DNA of 25,991 nucleotides from Deltaproteobacteria bacterium. Lineage in GTDB: Bacteria > Desulfobacterota > Syntrophia > Syntrophales > UBA5619. The position numbers and the translations under genes were made by a program. How positions within the stretch are numbered: position 1 is the first letter of the stretch; every line of letters starts with the position of its first letter. The notes beneath the pieces are model-generated. The model did not search any database, had not been told where the DNA came from, and worked only from the letters and a program-made list of their open reading frames with translations. Shown one piece after another: positions 14,770-22,766 of this stretch. Location: assembly GCA_026388345.1 (NCBI GenBank), contig JAPLJY010000099.1:1-25991 (forward strand), given 5' to 3'.

Positions 14770-15586
14770 GGACACCGTCCGATAGGTTCAGTCTTATTTC
14801 TTCTGCCGCGCAAGAATTCCAACAGGGTATTGTTAAAAATATATGCCTGTTTACATTCACAAAATGCGCAGCATTGGGAATGACCTTCAATACCGATGAG
14901 CCTATTTTCCCATGGATGAATTCTGCTGCCGATACGGGTGTTCCCTGATCCTGTTCACCCACTATGATAAGAGTCCTGACAGAAATCCCTTTTATGATTT
15001 CACGCAGATCCATATCACGAATAGCAATACCGCAGCCGCAATATCCATCTATTGCTGTGTTTAGAATCACTTGTCTTGTATCTTCAACCTTGGTTTTAAG
15101 CCTCTCTTGACCGGCCTTGGTAAACCATCGGTCTATTGTTGCATCGACCAGTCCTTCCATCCCGGTCCTCCTGACCATTGCGATGCGTTCATCCCATATT
15201 TCCGGCTGCGTCATATTGGACGAAGTATCGCAAAGGATCAAAGAGATCAATCTCTCTCCCTGTAAGGCGCCCAGCATCTGGCCGACCATGCCTCCCAAGG
15301 AAAGACCACAGAAATGAACCTGCTTTAAACCAAGATAATCCATCAACCCCACAACGTCTGAGGTGAGTATTTCCATGGTATAGGCGCCGGATGGTGCTGA
15401 CGATTGGCCGTGCCCTCGGCTGTCATAGCGTAATATCCTATAACCCGCTTTAGAAAACGGAGTTATCTGAAAATCCCACATCGTGAGGTCTGAGGCCAGA
15501 GAATTTGAGAACATGATGACTTCTCCATTCTCGGGTCCGTCGAACCGATAATGGAGCTTTATTCCATTTACATCAGCGATTGGCAT
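14747..15586 (-). CDS. Alpha/beta hydrolase, 3-oxoadipate enol-lactonase-like, C-terminus probably frameshifted
   Basis: A 279-aa serine hydrolase of the PcaD-like group. Visible: oxyanion region FSNSLASDLTMWD, YDSRGHGQSS, nucleophile elbow GLSLGG, acid in VGEQDQGTP, and catalytic His in NAAHFVNV. SD GAGG lies just before ATG 15586. After NVNRHIF the sequence loses family likeness. Adding one T to the run of five T near 14838 gives FNNTLLEFLRG, the usual end of this family, and a stop that overlaps the methyltransferase ATG as ATGA. So either a real frameshift or a base-call error sits there. The catalytic triad precedes it, so activity may survive. Pathway is unknown. Confidence 0.85.
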   Translation of the reverse strand: MPIADVNGIKLHYRFDGPENGEVIMFSNSLASDLTMWDFQITPFSKAGYRILRYDSRGHGQSSAPSGAYTMEILTSDVVGLMDYLGLKQVHFCGLSLGGMVGQMLGALQGERLISLILCDTSSNMTQPEIWDERIAMVRRTGMEGLVDATIDRWFTKAGQERLKTKVEDTRQVILNTAIDGYCGCGIAIRDMDLREIIKGISVRTLIIVGEQDQGTPVSAAEFIHGKIGSSVLKVIPNAAHFVNVNRHIFLTIPCWNSCAAEEIRLNLSDGVHETKQRS

Positions 15587-15666
15587 ATTGACCTCATTTC
15601 TTCATAATCTTCTTGGGTTCCTCAGTGATCAGAAAATGTAAACGGTTTAAGCTTTTATTTTTCCAT

Positions 15667-15768
15667 CAGTATTCAACAATCCGCTCTGAAAGTCCAGTAT
15701 CAACATTAGTATTTGATGTCTTCTTCGACGTTGTTTATTGCTTTTCAGGGAAAACGGCCAGATCCTAC
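15667..15768. repeat. Dispersed intergenic repeat, long copy
   Basis: Contains cagtattcaacaatccgctc, ttagtatttgatgtcttctt, cgacgttgtttattg, ttttcagggaaaacggccag and atcctac, the same blocks and order as 13651-13760. It follows the scar at 15789-15837. Confidence 0.7.
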
Positions 15769-15788
15769 AGGAGTTGGGCAATTGTCGG

Positions 15789-15837
15789 ATTTCATGGGTA
15801 CTGTCCGATAGGTTCAACTTCATGTTGTCACGCAAAA
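15789..15837 (-). pseudogene. Scar of a second hydrolase/methyltransferase junction
   Basis: Bases 15791-15816 match 14765-14790 at 23 of 26, including 14 exact bases (gtccgataggttca). In the corrected hydrolase frame it reads EPIGQYP-stop, overlapping ATG AAA as in the intact pair (EPIGRCP-stop). No methyltransferase follows: after about 20 bases the dispersed repeat begins. A second copy of the pair was probably lost by deletion. Confidence 0.6.
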
Positions 15838-15852
15838 CGATCTGTTCTGCCC

Positions 15853-16338
15853 TCATCCATCGTACCGAACCTCGGCATGACAGCGCGGGCACTTCAGCGA
15901 ATACCAGTAGAGTATTTTCCCGCAGTTCGGGCAGGCTCCTTCTTTATCCTGTTGTTCCACCCATTTTTCGATTCCATGATCCTTTATAAACTGCAGATTT
16001 TCAATGACCTTCTTATGATGGTAGACCCCGTTTACCACGTGGATTGCGGAAAAATTTTCCAGACGTTTGCAGGGAAAGTCGGAACATTGAAAACACCAGT
16101 TTACCTTCTTCTCATCGGCACAGCGGCGAAAACCGTGACGGCAGTCGATGCAGCGCCCATACACGTGATCAGAAAGGCATCCGTCGCATCGTATTTCCTC
16201 GATGGAGACACCATCCATTTGGGATATCTTCTGTAACTCTTCCTTGTCTTGGTCATGATAGGCAAGGTATTTAGGACAGGTTCTGCAGTACAGCCCACAA
16301 ATGCCCAAGAGCTGATTGACTCCTTTTTGAATTGCCAT
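15853..16338 (-). CDS. Cys-rich DUF3795-like zinc-binding protein
   Basis: A 161-aa protein with many paired cysteines: CGLYCRTCPKY near the N-terminus, CDGC ... CIDC ... CFQCSDFPC in the middle and a C-terminal zinc ribbon CPNC ... CPRC. This pattern is that of DUF3795 proteins of unknown function, which probably bind zinc or an iron-sulfur cluster. The start is the ATG at 16338 with SD GGAGGA seven bases upstream; a longer frame to 16380 has no SD. It follows the aldo/keto reductase by 66 bases on the same strand and may share its transcript. Confidence 0.75.
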   Translation of the reverse strand: MAIQKGVNQLLGICGLYCRTCPKYLAYHDQDKEELQKISQMDGVSIEEIRCDGCLSDHVYGRCIDCRHGFRRCADEKKVNWCFQCSDFPCKRLENFSAIHVVNGVYHHKKVIENLQFIKDHGIEKWVEQQDKEGACPNCGKILYWYSLKCPRCHAEVRYDG

Positions 16339-16404
16339 TGAAAAATCCTCCGGATCGGTAAACAAGCAGTTGAACGTCATGGATGATACTTGAAAAGATA
16401 ATTT

Positions 16405-17271
16405 TTATGTACCGATTCCGAATAGAGAAGATGTTTTATTCTTCTTCATCATTTCGTCCATTTCTTCGGTGGCCGGGCGGTTCGAGAAGCGACTGGCGGC
16501 ATCCAGGACTTTAGCCAATAGATCAATATCGCCCACTGTGCTTAGAAACACATCCGAGCGGCCCAGCACCCAATGAACCGCCAGGTCTATGTCTCCCTGC
16601 TCCTCCAGAGGCTGATACCATGTATTCCGGTTTTGCGGGGTAATCCCCCAAGGCCCCCGGGCGAGGGATTTGATGACTTGGACGGCCACATTCTGTTCCC
16701 TGCAAATTCGCACAACCTCTTCGAACTCCTCACGGTAGCGCTCATTTAAATGCATCATATAGTTGTAGGGCAGAAGGACAGAATCGAAATCGAAACGCTT
16801 CAAAGCCCGTTTATGCATGGCTGCGATCATCCACCCATGTCCGGTGACCCCGATAAAGCGCACTAAGCCCTTTTCTCTAGCTTCGATCGCTGCTTCGAGG
16901 GCCCCTCTCGGACCCAAGGCTGTATCCCATTCATCCGGGTGCTGGAGGCCGTGGAGTTGGATGAGGTCAACTCTATCTGCCTTTAAACGGTCGAGGGAGC
17001 GGCGGATCTCTTCGCGGGCCTCCTTGTAAGTCCTCTTGCCCGTTTTAGTGGCCAGGAAGAAATCTTTGCGGTGTCTCGCCATCCAGCGGCCGATAAAGAT
17101 TTCTGAATCTCCGTACCGGGGGGCGGTATCGATGTGGTTTACCCCGTACTTCAGCAGGATTTCCAGCGCCCGATCGGCATCCTTCTGAGTGGCCCGCATC
17201 AGGGCCGCGCCCCCGAAGATCGTTGCAGTGCTCATGTGGCCGGTACGGCCGAAGGGTCTTTTCTCGATCAA
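16405..17271 (-). CDS. Aldo/keto reductase
   Basis: A 288-aa NAD(P)H-dependent oxidoreductase with a TIM-barrel fold. The catalytic tetrad is present: Asp48 in [12 protein letters not shown], Tyr53, Lys76 in LATKTGKR and His107 in IQLHGL. The cofactor-binding C-terminal part is less conserved. The start is probably TTG at 17271: GGAGGA lies about eight bases upstream and no ATG fits as well. Substrate unknown. First gene of a likely minus-strand unit with the DUF3795-like gene. Confidence 0.9.
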   Translation of the reverse strand: MIEKRPFGRTGHMSTATIFGGAALMRATQKDADRALEILLKYGVNHIDTAPRYGDSEIFIGRWMARHRKDFFLATKTGKRTYKEAREEIRRSLDRLKADRVDLIQLHGLQHPDEWDTALGPRGALEAAIEAREKGLVRFIGVTGHGWMIAAMHKRALKRFDFDSVLLPYNYMMHLNERYREEFEEVVRICREQNVAVQVIKSLARGPWGITPQNRNTWYQPLEEQGDIDLAVHWVLGRSDVFLSTVGDIDLLAKVLDAASRFSNRPATEEMDEMMKKNKTSSLFGIGT

Positions 17272-17577
17272 TTGAATATTCCTCCATCCTCAGATTCTGT
17301 GTTTTTCCGCAACCCTGCTCGGATAAAGTGACTCCAGCGATACAGCCGGTGTAGGGGCGGTTATAAGAGCGTTCTTTTTTGAGAAGTAACCTTAAAAGAA
17401 GGGGCTATCTTATGTCAATAAAATGTTGATCACAAAATGTGGGGTGCAGTTCCGAAAAAAATCACCCTCGGAAAACTGCACATGTCATTCGGTATTCAAT
17501 GATCTGTCCCGATCAGCCGCAGTGAAGATTAGTATTTGAAATATTCAACTCCAACTGCATACAATTTTCCTTTTTCC
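17272..17577. other. Non-coding gap between divergent genes
   Basis: It separates the aldo/keto reductase (minus) from the protease (plus). It contains an inverted repeat with arms 17444-17455 (gtgcagttccga) and 17468-17481 (tcggaaaactgcac), paired except for two extra bases on one side, and a partial dispersed-repeat copy at 17491-17541 (cggtattcaatgatctgtcc then ttagtatttga). No gene is seen. Confidence 0.55.
17491..17541. repeat. Dispersed intergenic repeat, short copy
   Basis: Carries the first two blocks of the family, ggtattcaatgatctgtccc and attagtatttgaa, and then diverges. Confidence 0.55.
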
Positions 17578-17606
17578 TTGACAGAACCTCTCCGCCCTTC
17601 TATCGT
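17578..17606 (+). promoter_or_regulatory. Sigma70-like promoter of the tail-specific protease
   Basis: TTGACA at 17578-17583, a 17-base spacer, then TATCGT at 17601-17606 (4 of 6 to TATAAT). Start of transcription would be near 17613, leaving a leader of about 70 bases before the chosen ATG. Confidence 0.55.
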
Positions 17607-17681
17607 CACAACCACGTGATTTCTCATACAGAGCAAAAGGATGGACAGCCGTGCCTCGGTGCGGCGGAGAGAGCAGAGAGC

Positions 17682-19799
17682 ATGAGCATGTGCGATAGAA
17701 GAGTTGAAAACATCTCCGGAAACACCCCCGGGGATAATCAACGTAGCCGCAGAGCGGCGTTCGGCAGCAAGGGCGGGTTCTGTTTCCGGAGGCTGCTTCT
17801 GATTCTGCTGCTGATCCTGCTATTGCCCGTTTCCTCAATGGCCGCGAACCTTACCTGTAGCCGCCTCCCCATGCTGATGGAAAGATTCCTAGCCAATCAC
17901 TACGCGATGAAGAATATGACCGGGGAGATCAAGACTCACGCCGTCGACCAGATGACCAAGAGTCTTGACCCCTCCAAAACGCTGCTGTACGAGTCCGATT
18001 TGGAAAGGCTAAAGCCGATTCTGCAAGGCGTGTTTGTAAGCATGCAATCGGGCGACTGTACCACGCTTCAGCAGGTTTACGACGTGCTCGTCGCGCGAGC
18101 CCGGGAGAACGAGGCCATTGTCAAAAAGATTCTGGGGCCGGACTACCGACTCGACGAGACGGTGGAGCTGAACATCAACGTAAACAAGCGCCCCTATGTG
18201 AAGACGACGGCGGAAAAGCATGGGCTCCTGAGAAAGGTTGTACAATTCCAGATCGAAAACGCCCTGTTGGCAGGCATCGACTTGGCGGAGGCCAAGAAGC
18301 AGCAGATTCACCGCTACGAGCTGCAGACGATGCGGGTGGTCGAGCGCAATCCTGAAAAGCTCATTACGAGCATCGCCGAGGCCTTTGCACGGGCCTTGGA
18401 TCCGCACACGAGCTACCTGTCCTCCGAAAACGTTGAGGACCTCCGGATTCAGATGCAGCTTTCCCTGGATGGGATCGGTGCCGCCCTCAGCAGCGACAAT
18501 GGCTTTACCTTCATTGAGGAGTTGATTCCCGGGGGGGGCGCCGAGCGCTCGGGCCTGCTGAAGCCGAAAGACAAGATCATCGCCGTGGCCCAGGAAGGGG
18601 AAAAGCCCGTTGACGTCATCGACATGGACCTGCGCAACATTATCAAGATGATCCGCGGCAAGAAAGGTACGCAGGTAACCCTGACAATCCTGCGGCAGGC
18701 CGAACACACTGACCGCTTCGACGTCACTATTACGCGCGATAAGATAGACATCAAGGAGCAGGAGGCCAAGATCGCCTACGAGACACGGACAGTGAACGGC
18801 GGGCAGTACCATTTCGGCGTGATCGATCTTCCTTCCTTCTACGGCGACGAGAAGGAAAATAAGTCCTGCTATGAAGACGTGAAAAGCCTCCTCGCGGAGG
18901 CCAGGCAGCGGCATGTCGATGGGATCGTGCTGGACCTTTCGCGCAACGGGGGGGGCCTGCTCACGGAGGCGGTACGCCTTGCCGGCCTTTTTCTTGGCAA
19001 GGGTGGAATTGTGGCAACCAAAGACAGCCGCGAGCAGGTGACTATTCTCGCCAATGGTTCGGCCGCATCGGAGACGGAAGGCAACAAGCGCAACGTGATT
19101 ACGTTCCCAGCGGAAGATCTCCGCGCACTCTACACGGGTCCCCTCGTTGTGCTGACGAGCCGCATGAGTGCATCGGCCAGCGAGATCGTGGCGGGCGCTC
19201 TCAAAGACTACCGTCGCGCTGTGATCGTCGGGTCGGACCATACCTTCGGCAAGGGGTCCGTGCAGGAACTGACGCCTCTGCCCTGGGGTCTGGGCGGCAT
19301 GAAAGTCACCACGGGGCTGTACTTCCTTCCCGGCGGCAAGTCTACGCAGAAGATGGGCGTAGAAGCGAATGTGCAGCTGCCTATCTGGTTCATTCTCGAA
19401 GATATTGGTGAAACGGAGCTGGATTACCCGCTTCCGGTCCAGGCGATCACGCCCTTCCGCGGCGTGCCGGGAAACGCCACGCCGCTCTGGAAACCTCTGG
19501 AGCAGCCCATGCTCGCGGAGCTGGCAGCAAGGTCCAAGGCCCGGGTCGCTAAAGACGCGAAGTTCGCCGAGATCATCAAGAGCAACAAAGAGGCCGCCGG
19601 CAAGAAGGGCGTTATCCGGCTCACCGACTTACGCAAGGATATGCAGAAGGAAAGCGGCGGTAAGAAGAAGGAGACGCCTACCGAGCTTAAGAAGAAAGCG
19701 CGGGACCAGTATGCTCCCTTCGTGAACGAGAGCGTCAACGTTCTACTCGATATGGTGACGCTGGGGTCATCCCTGCGCATTTCAAACAGCATTCAATGA
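17682..19799 (+). CDS. prc: Tail-specific (C-terminal processing) protease, S41 family
   Basis: A 705-aa periplasmic serine protease that degrades or trims proteins from their C-termini. Order: positively charged N-terminus, signal segment RRLLLILLLILLLPVSSMAA (about 36-55), Prc N-terminal domain, PDZ domain about 261-350, then the S41 catalytic domain with Ser498 in SRMSASASEI and general base Lys524 in HTFGKGSVQ, and the Prc-type C-terminal helical domain rich in Lys/Glu. I chose ATG 17682 (purine-rich GAGAGCAGAGAGC before it); the frame opens with GTG at 17616 but that lies at the expected transcription start. The last codons (NSIQ) and stop fall inside a dispersed repeat, so the C-terminus may have been altered. 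The only complete plus-strand gene. Confidence 0.92.
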   Translation: MSMCDRRVENISGNTPGDNQRSRRAAFGSKGGFCFRRLLLILLLILLLPVSSMAANLTCSRLPMLMERFLANHYAMKNMTGEIKTHAVDQMTKSLDPSKTLLYESDLERLKPILQGVFVSMQSGDCTTLQQVYDVLVARARENEAIVKKILGPDYRLDETVELNINVNKRPYVKTTAEKHGLLRKVVQFQIENALLAGIDLAEAKKQQIHRYELQTMRVVERNPEKLITSIAEAFARALDPHTSYLSSENVEDLRIQMQLSLDGIGAALSSDNGFTFIEELIPGGGAERSGLLKPKDKIIAVAQEGEKPVDVIDMDLRNIIKMIRGKKGTQVTLTILRQAEHTDRFDVTITRDKIDIKEQEAKIAYETRTVNGGQYHFGVIDLPSFYGDEKENKSCYEDVKSLLAEARQRHVDGIVLDLSRNGGGLLTEAVRLAGLFLGKGGIVATKDSREQVTILANGSAASETEGNKRNVITFPAEDLRALYTGPLVVLTSRMSASASEIVAGALKDYRRAVIVGSDHTFGKGSVQELTPLPWGLGGMKVTTGLYFLPGGKSTQKMGVEANVQLPIWFILEDIGETELDYPLPVQAITPFRGVPGNATPLWKPLEQPMLAELAARSKARVAKDAKFAEIIKSNKEAAGKKGVIRLTDLRKDMQKESGGKKKETPTELKKKARDQYAPFVNESVNVLLDMVTLGSSLRISNSIQ

Positions 19800-19870
19800 T
19801 CTGGCCCGACCAACTGCTATAAACATTTGTATTTGCAACTGAGTGAATGCGGTTTATGAAAAAAGATTTG
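19787..19870. repeat. Dispersed intergenic repeat, copy overlapping the prc stop
   Basis: Begins cagcattcaatgatctggcc, then atttgtatttgcaact and gagtgaatgcggtttatgaa. The first half matches 13651 and 15667 copies; the second half matches 11977-12020 and 22581-22616, so this copy links the two forms of the family. It supplies the stop codon of the protease gene. Confidence 0.6.
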
Positions 19871-19931
19871 GACTTTCAGGATTCTTTTCAAGTTTTCGGC
19901 AGCAGAATCATGGCCTGATTATTGACCAAGA

Positions 19932-20585
19932 TTAAATATTGCACTGACCTGCAAACCTAACGCCCATTTCAAAAGCCTTCCTGCAATCTTCCGGGAAAAC
20001 CTCTGCCCTCCTCTGTGCCTTTCTTGCCTCATTCAAGCCTGACGTCTCATATTTGGAATAGTCATCAAACTGATATGTATCTGTGACCATAAGTGTTTCA
20101 GATGCTCCGAAACATCTTTTAAATGCCCTTTCGGTACCCATGAGTGTCCTGTCATAACCTATGGCTTCAATAAGGCTTTGATCAACATTCATGGTGTAAA
20201 TCAGCCCAGTTGAGATACTTCTTTTAAAAAGAGAGGAGTAATTTGCATCATAAGTATGGTATTGAAACAGCAGCCTTTCAATGAAGGATCTTATAACACC
20301 TGTAGACATGCCGAAATAAATGGGTGAGCCCAGAATAATGGCATCGGCATCATGAACCTTGTCAAAAATGGGTTTTAAACCATCATTCACGGCACATCTA
20401 CCATAGCTTGTACCGTCTTTAAGCTTACATGCAAAGCAGCTTATGCAGCCCTTGTAATTGTAATCATAAAGATGTATCAGCTCAGTCTCAGCTCCCTTGG
20501 ACGCTGCACCATCAAGGACATGCTTCAATAACATCGCAGTATTCCATTTTTTTCTTGGGCTTCCGTTTAAGGCTATCGCTTTCAT
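19932..20585 (-). CDS. NADPH-dependent FMN reductase / iron-sulfur flavoprotein-like
   Basis: A 217-aa flavodoxin-fold protein. The FMN phosphate loop is LNGSPRKKWNTAML at the start, and GSPIYFGMSTGVIRSFIERL is the second flavin contact. Between them is CISCFACKLKDGTSYGRC: Cx2Cx2Cx10C, close to the compact cluster motif of iron-sulfur flavoproteins but with a longer last spacing than the usual 4-7. It is either such a redox protein or a relative that has kept the cysteines for another use. It starts five bases after the preceding stop, in one operon with the metallo-hydrolase. Confidence 0.85.
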   Translation of the reverse strand: MKAIALNGSPRKKWNTAMLLKHVLDGAASKGAETELIHLYDYNYKGCISCFACKLKDGTSYGRCAVNDGLKPIFDKVHDADAIILGSPIYFGMSTGVIRSFIERLLFQYHTYDANYSSLFKRSISTGLIYTMNVDQSLIEAIGYDRTLMGTERAFKRCFGASETLMVTDTYQFDDYSKYETSGLNEARKAQRRAEVFPEDCRKAFEMGVRFAGQCNI

Positions 20586-20589
20586 AATT

Positions 20590-21477
20590 TTAATCCCGAC
20601 TTGATTTTATCTCGTTATAAATCGTCTGAACCAGCGCCGACTGGTTCTGTTCAAACTGTTTTTGCATCTCCTCGATGCTCTGGCCTTTCATCTTGAGATC
20701 GAGCACTTTCTCCTGCAGGGCTTTCATCTGGGCGATATGGTTCTGGACCGCAACGCGATCGATCACATCATTGTGGCCGCAGACAAATTTCTGGGCATCT
20801 ATGGTAGAGAGCATCTTTTCCAGTGCCGCCACCTCGCCAAATGAGCTCCCGCCCTTGTAGGCATGAATAAGCTGCACCCGGGTGGTGAATATCTGGTCGC
20901 CGATAAACGCCACTTTCTCATCCGGAAAATACACTACCGTGTCCCCGGTGGTGTGGCCAACTCCGAAATAATATAGCTGAATACGTTTCGTACCGACTTG
21001 TACATCCATTCCGTCGTTGTAGGTTACCGAGGGCAGGAATACCTTGAGCGCCGGGTTGTTCCAATCGGATGGGATGCCATTCATGGAGGGGACGAAGAAC
21101 TCTTTCAGACAGTTCTCGTGCGCGATGAAGGTCACGCCCGCGGGCTGGAACCGGTTGCCGAACACATGGTCGCCATCCGCATGGGTGTTCACGAGGCGGG
21201 TGACCGTGTCGTTCGTGAGTTTCTTGATTGTCGCGAGCACCTGCGCGACCGATGCCGAATCCTGCTTCGAGTCAATGAGAAGCACTTCCTTTTCGCCGAT
21301 GTATGCACCGGTATTCGCGCCCCGTCCGCCGGTGAACATATAGATGTTAGGCTCGACCTGCTTCGAAACGACCGGTGAGGAAGCGATAGGAGCCTGGGAT
21401 TGTTGACTAAATACCGATGTTGAAGATAAAATAACAAGAACAAGAATAGAAAAAACATTCAAGAAAATCTTTTTCAT
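20590..21477 (-). CDS. Secreted metallo-beta-lactamase-fold hydrolase
   Basis: A 295-aa protein with a signal peptide (MKKIFLNVFSILVLVILSST, cleavage probably near VFSQ). It has the MBL fold: GANTGAYIGEKEVLLID, then NTHADGDHVFGN (His99, Asp101, Asp103, His104), a later GVGHTTGDTVVYF and CGHNDVI. The usual HxHxDH is HxDxDH here, so the first metal site differs from the norm. Substrate unknown; not enough to call it a beta-lactamase. The ATG at 21477 has SD AGGAGAGGG; the frame is open further upstream but without a signal. Promoter at 21614-21643. Confidence 0.88.
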   Translation of the reverse strand: MKKIFLNVFSILVLVILSSTSVFSQQSQAPIASSPVVSKQVEPNIYMFTGGRGANTGAYIGEKEVLLIDSKQDSASVAQVLATIKKLTNDTVTRLVNTHADGDHVFGNRFQPAGVTFIAHENCLKEFFVPSMNGIPSDWNNPALKVFLPSVTYNDGMDVQVGTKRIQLYYFGVGHTTGDTVVYFPDEKVAFIGDQIFTTRVQLIHAYKGGSSFGEVAALEKMLSTIDAQKFVCGHNDVIDRVAVQNHIAQMKALQEKVLDLKMKGQSIEEMQKQFEQNQSALVQTIYNEIKSSRD

Positions 21478-21613
21478 AGTCCCTCTCCTTTGGATTGTGA
21501 TTAAAATCCTGACCAGCAAGGGTGATATTGATCTACAGAGCTGTCAATTCCGGTTTGAAATCAGGCATTATTTTAAAGAGTGACGTTTTACTCGTAGCAG
21601 GAAGCACAGGAAC

Positions 21614-21643
21614 ATTCTACTCGAGCGGAAAATAGGCTGTCAA
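21614..21643 (-). promoter_or_regulatory. Sigma70-like promoter of the MBL/flavoprotein operon
   Basis: On the minus strand TTGACA (21643-21638), an 18-base spacer and TAGAAT (21619-21614). It would give a 5' leader of about 130 bases before the ATG at 21477. Confidence 0.65.
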
Positions 21644-21861
21644 GACTTTGTACCTTTCATGCTCGACTCGATGATCAGGGCCGCTTATAAAAAACCGACG
21701 ACTTGTATTCGTTGTCAGTAAGGCTGGTCTTGATCAATTATCAATAAAGCTAAGCACCTATGCACTTATTACGGTTTAGTGCTGTATAAATATCAGAATT
21801 GAGGAATCTATATCTAAAAGTATAACTACCAATGGTACCCTATGGGGCAAATGACAATGAC
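21644..21861. other. AT-rich non-coding gap
   Basis: Lies between the metallo-hydrolase promoter and the end of the metallophosphoesterase gene. AT-rich; no gene or strong hairpin seen. Confidence 0.4.
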
Positions 21862-22521
21862 TTAATAAGGGTCTTCTATGTTTTGCTGAATATAAAGCTG
21901 ACCATCATCAAGACCGTATGCCAAAAGATTGTGCTGCTTTATACGATTGACATAACAGCAGCCATTGTCAATATTGATTTTGTTTGTTTGCAATCCTGCT
22001 TGAATCTGCTCTAACGGTAAAGGCGTATGTCCACAGAGAACAGGCTTTTTGCCATGATATGGCTTCCCTCTGCCCCAAAGCATGGAGTCGATACCCGCCT
22101 TGCCAAAAGGATCGGAAAGTGAAAAGTCAAACTCAGCGTGGACTAAGAAGAAGTCATCCAGTTCAAGAAATAACGGGAGGTCCCTAAGAAACGCCAGATA
22201 TGGTTTTGTGTCGATACCTGCAAAACTTTTCAATGTTGCCTGTCCACCATTTTCCATCCAGATGTTAATTTCTTCGGCCCATAGGTCAGGATCACCCATC
22301 TTGACGGACGCCCTGAGCCACATATCCTCATGGTTTCCCATCAGTGCTACAACGTTGCAGTCCAGGTTCATGATTGCATCAAGAACGCCTTTGCTGTCAG
22401 GACCACGATCAATATAATCCCCAAGCAGATAAATGTGGTCTTTCCCTTTGATCTGCAATCTTTTTATCAAGGCATGAAACGTTTTACAGCAACCATGAAT
22501 ATCGGCAATGGCGTAGCGCAT
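21862..22521 (-). CDS. Metallophosphoesterase, PrpA/bis(5'-nucleosyl)tetraphosphatase-like
   Basis: A 219-aa calcineurin-type phosphoesterase using two metal ions. The motif set is complete: IADIHG (DxH), GDYIDRGPDS, GNHE, HAEF and GHTPLP. This is the bacterial serine/threonine phosphatase PrpA/ApaH-like group; the true substrate (phosphoprotein or dinucleotide) cannot be told. The ATG at 22521 has AGGA about seven bases upstream; a TTG one codon earlier is less likely. Stands alone between two gaps. Confidence 0.9.
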   Translation of the reverse strand: MRYAIADIHGCCKTFHALIKRLQIKGKDHIYLLGDYIDRGPDSKGVLDAIMNLDCNVVALMGNHEDMWLRASVKMGDPDLWAEEINIWMENGGQATLKSFAGIDTKPYLAFLRDLPLFLELDDFFLVHAEFDFSLSDPFGKAGIDSMLWGRGKPYHGKKPVLCGHTPLPLEQIQAGLQTNKINIDNGCCYVNRIKQHNLLAYGLDDGQLYIQQNIEDPY

Positions 22522-22580
22522 CAATCAATCCTATTCATGAACGGACGATCTGCAAATTAGTGCAAACACGTTTCAATCTG

Positions 22581-22616
22581 AATTGAGTGAGTGCTGTTCA
22601 TGGAAAAATGACATGC
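22581..22616. repeat. Dispersed intergenic repeat, partial copy
   Basis: Reads aattgagtgagtgctgttca then tggaaaaatgacatg, matching the end of the pieces at 11977-12020 and 19840-19870. Confidence 0.45.
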
Positions 22617-22635
22617 AATGGTTGACCCCCCCTCG

Positions 22636-22673
22636 CCTTCAGGCAAAGAAAAGTTTTGCAAATATCCTGAAGG
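22636..22673. other. Nested hairpin between ispF and the phosphoesterase gene
   Basis: Outer arms ccttcagg (22636-22643) and cctgaagg (22666-22673) enclose an inner gcaaa/ttttgc pairing. It lies about 95 bases past the ispF stop. No T-run follows on the minus strand, so termination is possible but unproven. Confidence 0.35.
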
Positions 22674-22766
22674 GATGAGCAATTATAATCGTTCCATAAA
22701 GCGGCCGTATAATATTTGATGCTCCCTATCGCCTTCAGAACGCATCAAACGGATGAACCAGATTTT

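Noticed and set aside
18009..19241. Long minus-strand open frame (410 codons) opposite the tail-specific protease
   Set aside because: Antisense shadow of a gene with clear S41 catalytic motifs.
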